Positions 39,900 to 52,000 of a DNA stretch of 64,000 bases are shown here, piece by piece. The position numbers were made by a program, and so were the translations under genes. The DNA comes from Epiperipatus broadwayi (taxonomy: Eukaryota; Onychophora; Udeonychophora; Euonychophora; Peripatidae): contig JAQFVV010006199.1 of the NCBI GenBank assembly GCA_028023455.1, forward strand, positions 5,592,972 through 5,656,971, read 5' to 3'. The notes under the pieces were generated by a model. It saw only the letters and a list, made by a program, of their open reading frames with translations, was not told the origin of the DNA and did no database searches. Position 1 is the first letter of the stretch, and every line of letters starts with the position of its first letter.

Positions 39900-40226
39900 T
39901 CAAATCCAAAATGTATTTGGAGAGGACTGTTTTACAACAATGAAAGATTCCTCATATTGCTTATAAAACTTTTGGAAGTTCCCTTTCAATGGTTTACTTA
40001 CATGGGGTGTTTTGATGAATACTTTGTCCCCTATCTTGAAATTGTGGACATTTCCTTTTTTGTATTTATTCCTTCTCTCAGCTTTGTTTGCTAGTTGTAC
40101 ATATGCTTTTAATATATACTTTTCTGGATCAAATTTAGTATATTTAGCTGGGTTGATATTTGTCATATAGTATAGGAACAAGTTGGTAGAATTGTAGTCT
40201 AATGGGTGTGAATGCAGTCGATTCAT
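39900..40226 (-). pseudogene. Gypsy integrase C-terminal domain
   Basis: A 108-residue open frame. Residues about 60-108 read NFKIGDKVFIKTPHVSKPLK, then FQKFYKQYEESFIVVKQ, then NTFWI, the SH3-like C-terminal DNA-binding part of Gypsy integrases (GDxV...K......GPF.V). The first half (NPAKYTKFDPEKYILKAYVQ) fits the segment after the catalytic core. It continues from the integrase core upstream after stops. Confidence 0.8.
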
Positions 40227-40860
40227 TCCAACTGATGTAATTGACTAGACACTTTGTTTGTCCTACCTACTCTTTATGCTCATTCTCTATGTAAGTCCTG
40301 AACAAATGTCTGAGTTCTTGCATTACACATTCACAAGGGTTCAACTCTGTATTCCTAATGGATATGAGCACATGTCTGATTGGAGATTTTTTCACTCATC
40401 TTTTCCATTCTTTAAATAGGAAATGTGTGTTATGATCTGTTAATATGGTCTTAGGATTTTCTATCCTTATGAACTGGAGGGTGTCTAATATGTTGATTCT
40501 TTATTTGGTATTAGCTTGGGGTGTTGGGCATGCTGAAACATATTTTGAAAGGAGATCATGTGTGACCAATAAGTATTTTTTGTTAAATAGGGGCAATACC
40601 CCATAATAGTCTGTTGCTAAGATCTCATTTGGTCTTTTGGGTATAATTGATTTTAAAGTATTGCTATAATTTTGGTTAGTGGCTTGGCTCATAAACACAC
40701 TAGACAATTTTGAAGTGACATTAAAATGTCTATATACATTCTTGGCCAGTAAAACCAAGTTTTTGAAGTATGTTCTGTTTTATGGGCACCAAAGTCTCCA
40801 TATAAACAGTGGATATATTTTATGAGTGGGGGCACACAACATTTTATTCACTCAGTAAAA
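40227..40860 (-). pseudogene. Gypsy integrase zinc-binding region and catalytic core
   Basis: The frame 40,501-40,758 contains RPNEILATDYYGVLPL and KYLLVTHDLLSKYVSACP, the start of the integrase core with its first catalytic aspartate (TDYYG). The preceding zinc-binding segment has WPRM-like and H-containing parts near 40,780, but the expected Cys-x2-Cys reads SSVF. The rest of the core (40,227-40,500) is interrupted. Integrase inserts the cDNA into the genome; this one could not. Confidence 0.75.
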
Positions 40861-41039
40861 TAGGACCTGGTTCTCTACTTTATAGTATTTAAGACTACTT
40901 TATAGTATTTAAGATCTCTTGGCACATTCAAAACTTTCCTTTTAAAACTTTCATGATTGGGTTCAAATTGTCTACACACTGCAATTGGTGTAGGGTTTCT
41001 AAATCATTCTCTACATTAAATATTAGCCATTAAATTGAC

Positions 41040-41567
41040 TCTCATAATGTAGGTATTTCTACTGACAAATGATCAGCCGTGACATTCTTGGATCCTTATA
41101 GTATCATGCAGTATAACTGAATTCCTGTAACAGCAAACTCCATCTGACTAGATGACTATTGATCAGGTAACTGAGGTTCAGGAATTTGAGGCTTTTATGG
41201 TCTGTAATCACTATCACCTCTGATCTGAGTAGCATCTGTTGAAACTTTTGGAAGGCCCACACTATTGCCAGTGCTTTCTTTTTGGTAACTGTAATTTATT
41301 TCTGGACCCTTCAGGAGCTGGCTGATAAAATAGAGGACCCCAGACTGACCATCCTCCTGGATTTGTGATAGCATTAGCCCTTATCCCAAACAACTACTTA
41401 TCTATCTGGACAATAAATGGGTTATTAAAATCAGGAAAGGCTAATATGGTTTGCTCTAAAAACCCTGTTTTAATATTTTCAAATGCCCTGCCCTGTTCTT
41501 CAGTCCAGTTCCATCGTTCATCTTGTCTGATTAGTCTTAATAATTGTTCCATGTGGTCTGAGAACTT
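41040..41567 (-). pseudogene. Gypsy RNase H domain
   Basis: Near 41,275-41,160 the minus strand reads KKKALAIVWAFQKFQQMLLR, then VIVITDHKSLKFLN, the typical EKEALAIVWA...F.V.TDHK motifs of Gypsy RNase H, which degrades the RNA template. A degraded DAS...GAVL part lies at 41,290-41,400. It is interrupted by stops and frame changes. Confidence 0.75.
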
Positions 41568-42450
41568 CTAGTAGAAGCGATTGTAAAAGTTACACAGGCC
41601 TAAAAATGATCTAATTTGTTTTTTATTGGTTGGTTTAGGAAAGTTTTGAATGGCACTGATCTTCTCTGGATGAGATCTTATTCCATTGCTACCTATAATA
41701 TGACTTAGGAATACTATCCAGTTGGAAACTAGGTACTCTTCTTGAAGTTGATTTTGATTCCCTTCAGAAGGCACTCTTCAAAAAACATAGTTAGGTATTA
41801 AAGATATTCTTCAATTGTGGCAAATTTAATTATTACTTCATCCACATGAATATTCATAATCTGCTTAACTTCAGGAGATAATTTTGTATAAGCACCTTAT
41901 CAAACCAGCACCATTATTTATCAATCCAAAATGCATACTATTAAACTAATATGTAAAACCCTTATACCAAAAGGCAGTGTATTGGTGATGATCAATCTGC
42001 CAATAGTTGGATGTTAGGTCAATGTGCAAAACCCCTTCTTGTTTCCAAATCTCATGGATAATTTGTGCATGGGTGGTAGAATGTTTTTGTCAGGAACACC
42101 CTGGCATCCAAACAAAATCTCATTAACCCATCTTTCTTCTATACAGTTACAACCAGATTAAAATAAGGTGAAGAGCATTTGGAAGTGATCCCCCAGTCCA
42201 GCATTTCATTAATCTGCTTGAATATTTATTCACAATAATGGTATGAAATAGGATACAATTTGGATTGAAGTGATCCTCCAGTCCAGCATTTCATTAATCT
42301 GCTTGAATATTTCTTCACAATAATGGTATGGAATAGGATACAATTTGGATTGAAATGTTTGGTCATGTTTTAACTTATTTCTCTGTTGAAATCCATCTAT
42401 GACTCCTGGTATCTCAGAAAAAATCAGGCTAAATTTATTATTAAGAGATC
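41568..42450 (-). pseudogene. Gypsy reverse transcriptase
   Basis: The frame 41,568-41,774 holds NWIVFLSHIIGSNGIRSHPE and KKQIRSFLGLCNFYNRFY, the RT thumb/connection of Gypsy elements (FLGHxIS..GI...P.K...I..FPxP...). The catalytic YxDD box at about 41,840-41,860 reads HVDEV, so the second aspartate is lost. N-terminal fingers up to 42,450 are disrupted by an 85-bp tandem duplication. Confidence 0.8.
42187..42356 (-). repeat. 85-bp tandem duplication in the Gypsy RT
   Basis: GTCCAGCATTTCATTAATCT begins a block that recurs exactly one 85-bp period later with very few changes (A/C in TATTTATTC/TATTTCTTC). Confidence 0.93.
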
Positions 42451-42595
42451 ATAATTTTAATGTATCCTCACTCCCAAGCAATTTGGAACTCTGCAATATT
42501 ACTATCTATGGGTGCTTTTGAGATATTGGACATAAGACAATCAACTTCAGGTAGATCATATCTCAGATGCCATGTCATCTCCAATACTTCATCAC

Positions 42596-42910
42596 CTATC
42601 TTAACTGTCCTGTCAGAGAAATCAATAATGCATGTGTTCTAGTGTAAGAGTCTGCCGCTAAAGTAACATCATGGGTTAAACCATTCAGTATTAAAAATAC
42701 ATGATAGAAGATTCTTTGGCCTACTTTGATCTTGCCCCAGATTTTCTTTTGAACTAATTTAGCCTTCCTGCTGTTAGTCATGGTAACCTAGATGTTTTTC
42801 AGTGGTAGGGTCTTAATGTTGGAATTTTTGGTCAGAATCTTATGATAGAATTTGTCTGACACTACTGAAAACTGGCTACCAGAATCTAACAGTATGTTAA
42901 CCAGAAAGCA
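42596..42910 (-). pseudogene. Gypsy aspartic protease
   Basis: Near 42,905-42,840 the minus strand reads VNILLDSGSQFSVVSDKFYH, with the retropepsin active-site DSG. After one stop near 42,790 the frame goes on (42,596-42,781) with WGKIKVGQRIFYHVFLIL, then NGLTHDVTLAADS, which matches the second conserved block (GLTHDVILGxDF). The length of about 100 residues is normal for the domain. Such proteases mature the Gag-Pol polyprotein. Confidence 0.78.
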
Positions 42911-44880
42911 CTCAAACAAAACCTCTATCATGGGGCAGCTTTACAAAATGAAGTTCCCATGAACACATCACATTAGTGATCTCTCAAACAGGGGTTTACC
43001 TCAAGTACCTTTCAACATTTTTTCAGGACTGTGGGTGTATAATTAATGCATCCTGGTTTTGGATATTTCTCTGGACTATGAGATGGGTTTATTACTGCTT
43101 TATCAATATTCATCTGGTTTCTTTTGGGTGACCAAAGGTATGGAGGATTTATTTATAAGAATTTCTTCTTCCAGTGACTGGCATCATTATTATTTTTCCT
43201 TTTCTTGTAACAATGGCCTCCTTTTTTTTTTCAGGTGCACTTGTTGATAAATTGGTATCATTCATGTCTATATTGTTGAGCAATTCAGGTAGCTGCCTAA
43301 TACTCCTAGAACTGGGATACAATAACTGGTATACAATAGCAATTGCTCAATTTTAACAAGTAGGTTTGTTTTTATTATCCTTATAATTTTACTTTCACTC
43401 AGATGGTAGGTGTCATGTGTCCTTAGTTTTGTGACCTAGCTGTGAAATAATTTTGTCAAACTCAGTCCTGGCACATTTCTTCTAGAATAGCTGGTACAAT
43501 GGGGCCTCTTGGCTATCCCTATTTCAGAAATTTTTAACTAATGACTTGGTAATCATTGAATGTGGATGAGGTTGACATAGTGACTCCCTCCATATCAATG
43601 CATCTCCTTGAAGGTGGCTATGACACTATGATCACCTTTTCTCCTTCTGAGAAGTTTTAGTTTACCAAACAGTAAAGATTGAGACTTCTAAGGTGCTCTA
43701 TGGGGTTTTGTTAGTGGCTCCCTTAAATATTTTTAGCCTCACAAACTGTTAATTGCAGTGACTTGCACTGGGTAACTGTGCATCTTGTTCACTTTCAAAG
43801 TAATCATCTGTGCAGTCAGCACCTGGTTTTGGGGGTTAGTATGATACACAATTAGGAGTAACCCTTCTAAATTAAAGTCAAGAGGGTAATTTTTCTCTTC
43901 AGGCATTATATGATGTGAGAGAATGGGTTCCTGACAAGGCTCTTATGATCACCTTTTCTCCTTCTGAGAAGTTTTAGTTCACCAAAAAGTAAAGATTGGG
44001 GATTCTAAGGTGCTCTATGGGGGTTTTGTTGGTGGCTCCCTTAAATATTTTTAGCCTCACAAACTGGTTAATTGCAGTGACTTGCATTAGGTGACTGTGC
44101 ATCTTGTTCACTTTCAAAGTATTCATCTGTGCAGTAAGCACATGGTTTTGGTGGTTAGTATGATTCACAATTAGGAGTAACCCTTCTAAATTAAAGTCAA
44201 GAGGGTAATTTTCACCATCAGGCATCATATGATGTGAGAGAGTGGGTTCCTGACAAGGCTCATGGGTTCTTGAGGTCAACCTCCAAGTGATTTTTCCCTA
44301 TCACTCCATTCTGCCCTACCCTTCTGGGTTATTGAATCAATCCCTGTTTGCCAAATTTCCATGGTTGGTATCCTTTGACACAGATGAGACTCAATTGTTA
44401 CCATTCTTTGGTTGAGAACTTCATCCAACTTGTCAATTTGGTCTTGTGTTTATCCACTAGTTTCTCAAAAGTAGCCCTGTTTATGGTAGTTATTGTTGAG
44501 GTGTTCCTGTCCTCAAGTCACTTGAGATGATGGTCAAAAACTTCTAAGGTCCTATCTCATGACTCATGGTTCTGTACAGTGGAGAGTGGATCCATTTTCA
44601 TGTGTGCATCTTGTAACTCCTTTTAGACCTTGTCTTACATCTCCTGGTTTGCACATATCTCATCTTTGAATACCTCTTGAGTTTTGTGCATTTCATTGCA
44701 CTTGACTTTTAATTGCCCAATGATGCTATCCTTGAATGATTCAAGTCACTGCTGACATTTTAAATCCTTCACATTCATTTCATTCTTTAAGTTGCCAAGG
44801 AATTATCAGTTATATATTTGTTTAGTTGGTCATAAGGCTGATAGTTGTTTTAGTAGTGACCAAGTGGCAGATTGTAGATC
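42911..44880 (-). pseudogene. Gypsy gag region
   Basis: Remains of a gag-like frame on the minus strand upstream of the protease. Part is open at 43,974-44,279 (segments AINQFVRLKIFKGATNKTPI and EHLRIPNLYFLVN, a capsid-like F.G....P..W pattern). Lysine/glutamate-rich coiled-coil-like segments lie near 44,450-44,800. No clear CCHC knuckle was found. The assignment rests mostly on position. Confidence 0.55.
43631..44264 (-). repeat. 317-bp tandem duplication in the Gypsy gag region
   Basis: ATCACCTTTTCTCCTTCTGA starts at 43,631 and again at 43,948; both blocks run to CTGACAAGGCTC. Similarity is over 90% by eye. Confidence 0.93.
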
Positions 44881-44929
44881 CAGATTTTCTATTTTGGTAT
44901 TTATGATTTTTAACTATGTTAACTTATTA

Positions 44930-45303
44930 TGAAAGGTAAGAGAAGTTCCACCTTGTGTTTTTGTATATGCAAATGGCATCTAGTGGACCAGAATGCATAA
45001 AGAATGAATGTTGCTGCATGTACTGTTGGGATTTAATTTCCTTGATATGCATTGATAATATGTTTTACTGAGCTATCTCACTGTCTATATGTATCACATA
45101 TTATTATTCTAGTCTCTGCTAATGCTGGGAATTCATAGATTAGGTGTTGCTGTGTCTCTTCTGCAGAGTGACATAGTCAGCAGAATGGATCTATGGTATT
45201 GCACATTCACCTGTAATGGAGGAAGTAAGTTGTTGATAAGGCATGGAGGTTGACTTTGATGATAAAGTCAAACAATTTAGGCTCCAGTGACCAGTTTTTA
45301 AAA
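44930..45303 (-). pseudogene. LINE C-terminal fragment, (AAT)-tail family
   Basis: The minus strand reads WSLEPKLFDF-like and KVNLHALSTTYFLHYR near 45,290-45,215. LCHSAEETQQHLIYEF follows near 45,190-45,145 (zf-RVT-like, first Cys changed), then VHAATFILYAFWSTRC near 45,010. It is the same family as 27,039-28,194 and is 5'-truncated at 45,303, next to a microsatellite. Confidence 0.75.
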
Positions 45304-45309
45304 TTATGG

Positions 45310-45337
45310 ATTACTACTACTACTACTACTACTGCTG

Positions 45338-45409
<72 letters not shown>

Positions 45410-45419
45410 TTATTATTAT

Positions 45420-45488
<69 letters not shown>
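45310..45488. repeat. (ACT)n/(ATT)n compound microsatellite
   Basis: ACT repeats interrupted by one GCT pair and by ATT blocks, ending in pure ATT. It is the 3' tail of the minus-strand LINE to its right (AAT on that strand), probably altered by A-to-G type changes to AGT. Confidence 0.95.
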
Positions 45489-47165
45489 GTTTCAAAGATG
45501 TATTGATTGTTCCAAAAGATTACATAGATTTTACAAATTTTGATTGCATTGTGTTACATGGGTAATCATGTCTTGAGTTTATTGAATAGGATAATTCTAA
45601 TTTTATGAGTTTGCTTGAATTTTCTCAGGTTATTGTAATTTTTTGTTGGTATGACCACTGTGGTGTATTATTTAATTTGTGTTTACAATTTAAGCAATTG
45701 CTTGGAAAAAGTTTGAATGAATAGGCATTGTCTATTGTTGCATTTATGGATATGTAAATAGATGTTGGTTATTTAAGCCAATGTACTCTGATTATAGGTT
45801 AGAAGGTTGCTTTATAAGTGACCATGTTGCTGCTACAATGTGTGGAAGAGTAATTTTGTAATCTCAGGCCCTTAATTGTTGTAATGTGTTTGTAAAGGTG
45901 ACGGATATCATTGGGTGTAATTTCCAAAGATAAAAGTGCAATGAGTGCTTGGATATGTAAATGGATGTTGATTTGAGCCAATGTACTCTGATTATAGGTT
46001 AGAAGGTTGCTTTATAAGTGACCATGTTGCTGCTACAATGTGTGGAAGAGTAATTTTGTAATCTCAGGCCCTTAATTGTGACCGGATGTCATTGGGTGTA
46101 ATTTCCAAAGGTAAAAGTGCAATGAGTGCACCAATATGCATACAATAAAAATGTAACTGCTCATACTATGGGTGTAGAAATTTTTTTATATGATTCCATG
46201 ATATTTCTTATTGAGATATTCTTTGATAAGTATCAATCATGACTTTACATATATTAAATAGAGTATGGTAACTATAAAATGTGTGTTGTTGTGTTTCCTC
46301 TGCTGTGTGACAAAGATTTCAGAAGGGATAAATGTTGGTGTATAGACATCAAAAGTGAAGAAAATATGATGTTGGCGGTGCATATAAATTTATTCTCAAT
46401 ATGAAATATAAATATTTAGGCTCCAATGACCACTTTCTAAACCTTCTTAGTAATTGATGGTTGTTGATTCCTAGCATTTGTGTGAGTGTTTCTTCAGAGA
46501 CATCTGGGTATAATAAGTTGTGAATTTTTTAGTATGTGTATTTGTATTGAATGTCTATTTGATTAGATATGGTTTTGACAGACTGTGTGAAGGATGATAT
46601 ATATTCAGAAGATAATGGTGGTGTATAGGTTGATGTGATTGTGAATAAGCATGGAAGTATAGGAATTGCCTTATGGTTGATACTAGGAGGTTAACTGTTT
46701 TTTGTATGTGAAATGTATGAATAGAGTGGAGGCTTAGTCTGTTGTAAGTAGATGTTCTGCAAAGGCATTTAACTGATACTGCAGCAGCTTTCCACCCTCA
46801 TAGTAGTTTGATACAAAGTGATGATATTTTTAAGGAGAAATGTTTTAAAAAATTTATTATTGAAGAAAAATATGTAATTTTGGTAATAATGAGCATGTTA
46901 AATAATTGAACTTTGGAGTAAATAGAAGGTAGGCCTTTGAAAGAGAGTTTGTAAATTTGTTGCAATTTCTAGTAATTTGTTTTGTATGTTTTATCTCATT
47001 GCACTAGTTTCCATATAAAATGGAAAGCCGAGAAAAGTAGTAGGTATGTCTTGAAATATTTTGTATGAGACTTGGTTGAATCATAGCTTGAAGAAAGAGT
47101 TAATTGTGAGAATGATATATGATATGATGGAGGGACCTGGAGGAATATAGACAAAAATTATGTTG
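45489..47165 (-). pseudogene. LINE 3' half, (AAT)-tail family
   Basis: From about 47,160 the minus strand reads TTFLGFPFYMETSAMR (near 47,030), INLYAPPTSYFLHFH (near 46,420) and LCHTAEETQQHTFYSYH (near 46,300). These are the same motifs and order as in 27,039-28,194. The C-terminal tail near 46,100-45,800 has LVHSLHFYLWKLHP and SSTHCSSNMVTYKATF. It contains many stops. The 3' end is TTTGAAACATAATAAT followed by AAT repeats. The tail is lengthened by a tandem duplication of about 200 bp. Confidence 0.8.
45750..46135 (-). repeat. ~200-bp tandem duplication in the LINE 3' region
   Basis: GCCAATGTACTCTGATTATA occurs at 45,777 and 45,977, and the blocks stay alike through AGTGCAATGAGTGC. The second block lacks about 20 bp near TTGTAATGTGTTTGTAAAGG. 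Confidence 0.92.
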
Positions 47166-47813
47166 GTTGCTATAATGTGGTTGTGAAACATGGCATTAGT
47201 AAATTTGAGTCTTTATATATGTAATTTTAAATGATGAAAATATACTAGTGGGAGCAATAAGCATGCTAGTACACCCTGATGGTGATGAGGCATTCTGTGA
47301 ACAGGCACAAAAACCATGTTTGTTCCCCATGAAACATCATATGGGACTCGCTCATCAACTACACAAACTAACCCTCAAGATCAATGACATTTACAAATCA
47401 AAAAACCTAACCTCAAGATCAATGACATTTACAAATCAAAAAACCTAATACACTCAAGTTTTCATCATAGGTATACTAATAATATCATCATCATCTAACT
47501 TAATAATTAAACTAAAGAATGAAAAGAAAAATTACAGCATTTCAGTCTTAAAGTTATACCAACTTAACAGATGGATACATATTGTAAAACTACATGTACT
47601 CCACCTTCTTGAAACAAAAGTATACTGCGGCTCACATAAAGATCCTTCAAACTATTATTATTATCATCATTATTATTATTAATTATTATTATTATTATTA
47701 TGTGATATATGTATGATCATCTGAAGAATAGTCAAAATCTCTGTGTATAAAACTGAGTTAATGCAAAGGGCAAACTGGCACAATTAATACGTTAATGAAT
47801 AATTAAATATTTT
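47166..47813. other. Non-coding stretch with a 38-bp tandem repeat
   Basis: CCTCAAGATCAATGACATTT begins at 47,373 and again at 47,411. A short open frame at 47,248-47,448 runs through it but shows no domain. An ATT-rich tract is at 47,655-47,700. Nothing else was recognised. Confidence 0.6.
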
Positions 47814-48714
47814 CAAATAGCAACTCAGAAAACATCTAAAGCTAATAGTGGTCAGGCATAAGGATTAAATGGTTATTAAAACAGGCAAAACTCACTATAT
47901 ATATATATGCACAAGCATAAGAGGAGGTGGTCATGTGATGTTTATTGGCTTAAATGATTATTGCTAGGAAAAAATAACTAGTTCATAATTGTGTTCCTGG
48001 ATATCATATTTTAATTAATCAAACTATGATGATGGGTGTTAAAATAGCAACTCAGAAAACATCTAAAGCTAATAGTGGTCAGGCATAAGGATTAAATGGT
48101 TATTAAAACAGGCAAAACTCACTATATATATATATGCACAAGCATAAGAGGAGGTGGTCATGTGATGTTTATTGGCTTAAATGATTATTGCTAGGAAAAA
48201 ATAACTAGTTCATAATTGTGTTCCTGGATATCATATTTTAATTAATCAAACTATGATGATGGGTGTTAAAATAGCAACTCAGAAAACATCTAAAGCTAAT
48301 AGTGGTCAAGCATAAGGATTAAATGGTTATTAAAACAGGCAAAACTCACTATATATATACACAAGCATAAGAGGTGGTCATGTGATGTTTATTGGCTTAA
48401 ATGATTATTGCTAGAAAAAAATAACTAGTTCATTATTGTATTCCTGGATATCATATTTTAATTAATCAAATTATGATGATGGGTGTTAAAATAGCAACTC
48501 AGAAAACATCTAAAGCTAATAGTGGTCAGGCATAAGGATTAAACGGTTATTAAAACAGGCAAAACTCACTATATATATATATACACAAGCATAAGAGGAG
48601 GTGGTCATGTGATGTTTATTGGCTTAAATGATTATTGCTAGGAAAAAATAACTAGTTCATTATTGTATTCTTAGATATTATATTTTAATTAATCAAACTG
48701 TGATGATGGGTGTT
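47814..48714 (+). repeat. Four-copy tandem repeat, unit ~220-227 bp
   Basis: CAACTCAGAAAACATCTAAA starts at 47,821, 48,048, 48,275 and 48,495, giving periods of 227, 227 and 220. Copies 1 and 2 are almost identical; copies 3 and 4 have a few substitutions. Length differences sit mainly in an internal (TA)n run after GGCAAAACTCACTATATATA. Each unit also holds GGTCATGTGATGTTTATTGG, which occurs inverted near 10,405 and 59,110. It is non-coding and satellite-like. Confidence 0.95.
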
Positions 48715-48857
48715 TTGGGTACTTAACTACTGATTAACATCACTGCCTAAGTAAAACTTTTTGACAAACATATTTTCATTAATGAATGATTGGCCAATTA
48801 AATGAGTATATATATATATCATCTAACCATGGAAAATTCATTCCATTACAATATATG

Positions 48858-49030
48858 AGTCATCATCATCATCATTTTCAATTTAACAACTGATTGCAAG
48901 ATGATCTCTCCAAATTAAATTCACTTTTTCTAATTTCTAGTCTCTCTTCATATTACACCAGTAAATTTTATTTTATTCACCCAGCTCATATGGGCTTTTT
49001 CTAGATCTTTTACAATCTCTTAGATAAGTA
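48858..49030 (-). pseudogene. RTE-type LINE 3' end
   Basis: On the minus strand IVKDLEKAHMSWVNKIK-like residues (near 49,010-48,960) match the RTE C-terminal RDCKRxRxRPHxRWxDEI block. After the frame, the strand ends in (ATG)n at 48,858-48,872, seen as CATCATCATCATCAT on the plus strand. Strongly 5'-truncated. Confidence 0.65.
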
Positions 49031-52000
49031 AATATATATATATATTTATTTATTATTGTTTATATGCTGCATAATAAGAGATAAATTAAAAGCAGGCTTT
49101 ATGAAAGACCATGTGATATTTTTAGATATTAAAATTTTGTTTCGCTGCTTAAATCAGCCTTGACTCGGTAAATGAGTAGAAAATAAACATTCTCTTTGAC
49201 AGTACTTAATGTTAGATTCCACTTGTGTTTCATTAACATAGAATGGATATTATTGTTCCATGTTTTTAAAAGTCTCTAATCAAACAATTTCAAAACTTTT
49301 TTTTTTAAAAAAAACTAATAGGCCAATGTGTACAGAAACAGTGTTACAGTGTTGTGTACGATATCATTATAGTTAATTCATTATACATATATTCTGTAAA
49401 CATTATCTCTGAGAAAGATGAAAGATTTCCTTAAAGTATCAGTCTACCTATGAATAGTTTTATTTTTTTACATTGTTTTACCTACCGTTTTAATGATTTG
49501 CAATAATTTGACAATTTTCTGTTAACATTTAGCTTTTCAGCATTCTCATTAGAAAAAATTTTGTTTTAGTTTTTAGATGCTGAACAAAATCTTTTTGAAA
49601 AGACTAATTCTTTCTCTGTTCAAAGTTTAATGAACCAAATAAAGTTTTGATTTTTTTTTTAAATAAAAACTTTACTTTTTTAAATAATTAATAAATTTCA
49701 AGCAAAAAGTATATTTATTAATAATGAAATGAATAAAGTTTAAAATGATCATTTATCACTCTTATTGATAGTATAAAAAATATTCTCAAAACTTTTACAC
49801 GAATAAATTTATCAATGATTTATTTTTAGATTTTATTAAATTCATAAAAGTATGACGTGTATGTGTTTTAAATTTTTTTTTTTCAAATTTATTTATTTTA
49901 AATTATATTAGTATCAAATTTAATCATTCTTCAAATAATTAAAACAATTTAAAATCGTGATTTTTTTGTCATTTCCCCTCTCCCATCTGCACTTTCAAAA
50001 AAGTGATTTTAAAAAATGATTATTTATTTATTAAAAATTAAATTTATTTAAAAATTAAAAAAATACCTTTTTTAATTATCTTTTTTTTTTTTTTACATTT
50101 ATTTATCATTTATTTATTTGGTATTTTTTAAATCACATTTTATAAAGCGTTAGTTTCTCGTTGGTTATTATTTTTCTAACTTAGGATATTGTCCAAATAC
50201 CTTATAATTGAATTATGCTGATTCTTAATATATTAATGGATAAAGTTTTAAATGTTTAATTGAAATCATTTTCTCAACAATTAACGAAAACAAAACGACA
50301 GAATTTATGAACTAATTACTTATAGAAATACTGTATTAGCTCATAAACTATTTAGAAACCTTTTAAAAAATTTTACATTACATTTTCAATTTTCTATTAT
50401 TAATATTGGGAATGTATTTGCTGCAATTATCAATAGCTCAATAAATATAGTCTATTGTTTTATTATAAGTAATGCTAGTTATATTCAATATAATGATAGG
50501 TTGAGCATTCATTCAGGAATTTGTAGATTTCAATCTCTTTACTGGTATTTAAACATCATATGTTCTTTCAAATAAGTGACTAATTGATTATTATGTCCTA
50601 TACTGTTTTATGCCATCAATGGTTTGGTGATGGATTTTATAATGTCTTTCTCTAATGAACTTATGATAATATTTTTCTCTCTGTAGTGTTCTTATAATAA
50701 CAAGATTAAAATGAATGTAATAATAATGAATTCTGGAAAAAAACTCACTTTAAATATCTATTGCTTTGTGAACAATATAGAATACTATCTAAACTTTGAT
50801 AAATATTTTAATTACATAATAATATTATGTTAAAATGGTCTCAAGATGAAAATTTAAATACAATAAAGTGTTGAATAATAATTATATACTGTAGCCTGTA
50901 ATTGATAATGCTTTAATAGGAAAGTGCTCGTTTTATTATAGGAAGAATGAAATGATATATAGCAAGAGAAATAAATATTTATCAGAGAATACTAAAATTC
51001 TGAAATAAGTTCAATCTATATAACCATTTAATCAAGTTGATCTGAGTTCAAAACCTTAGGCTGAGGTAATTTTGTTTTTAGCTTAAATAGTAAAATGGAG
51101 TTAAAAAAATGTTTGCTGAATATTTGATTCAACTTTGGATGATAAAGCAACAATGAAAAAATTAAGTCACTAATCTGAGGATAGGGATTTAAGTGCAATA
51201 AAATGTCTAATAATTACTGATTAAGACTTATAGCAGAAGGTGTTAGAGTAAAGAGATGTTCTTGGTATATATAACTATATAACAAGCTTGCACACATGTC
51301 CTCATAACTTTTGCCAACCAAAAAAACCTCAAAAACATTTTGAGAAAAGTACAATTTTTGAATCCCCATACAATCTTTAAAATAAAGACAAAACATCATT
51401 CTATCTCTCTCTTTCTTGCTTACTCTTCTCTTTCTATCTCTTGTATTTCTTTTCCAAAATAAACTTAATCAATTATGTGAGCCTTTAATTTCTTTCTCAT
51501 ACTCTCTTAGTGTTTTACAATTTTTAGGAATTTTCATTGATTTTGTGATAGTTTGATAAAAAATTCAATATCTATGTAAAATATACAATGATGTCTAATT
51601 TGTTTTATTTATATATATATTACCAATTCTGTGGACAAAATTGATATTGAGTTTTTTATAGTCTTTATCAATATTAATCTTTTTGGATTATTAATAATAT
51701 GTTTTGATGAGTTGTGTTGCTAAAGAGCAAGTAGTTAGATATAAATTATGGGGATTCATTTATAGTCCAATTAGTAATTTCCCATTATATGCTTGATCTT
51801 TTCATCTCTTTTTTTTTTATGTGAGATAGCATATACACTAAACATACCTAACTTTGATATAATACATTCACACAAATTAGATTGGTGTTTCTGATTGGTC
51901 CTAGTGTGTGACAAATCACCATTATCAAAATTTGTCACTGCCATTTATTTAACACAAATGGCGTGCCACTCATCTAATAAAATAACAGTAAGTTTTCCAA

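Larger units (their letters stand above)
39890..44880 (-). mobile_element. Degenerate Gypsy-type LTR retrotransposon
   Basis: Remnants occur in the order gag, protease, RT, RNase H, integrase along the minus strand (high to low coordinates), which is the Ty3/Gypsy order; in Ty1/Copia the integrase comes before RT. All domains are broken by stops, and two internal tandem duplications (42,187-42,356 and 43,631-44,264) lengthen the element. LTRs, primer-binding site and target duplication were not found. Limits are set by the outermost coding-like segments. Base composition here is less AT-rich than in the flanks. Confidence 0.8.

Noticed and set aside
45250-45543. Poly-Thr, poly-Tyr and poly-Ser frames
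   Set aside because: They are translations of the ACT/ATT microsatellite.
47640-48720. CRISPR-like array
   Set aside because: The repeats are 220-227 bp with no short repeat/spacer pattern and the genome is eukaryotic.
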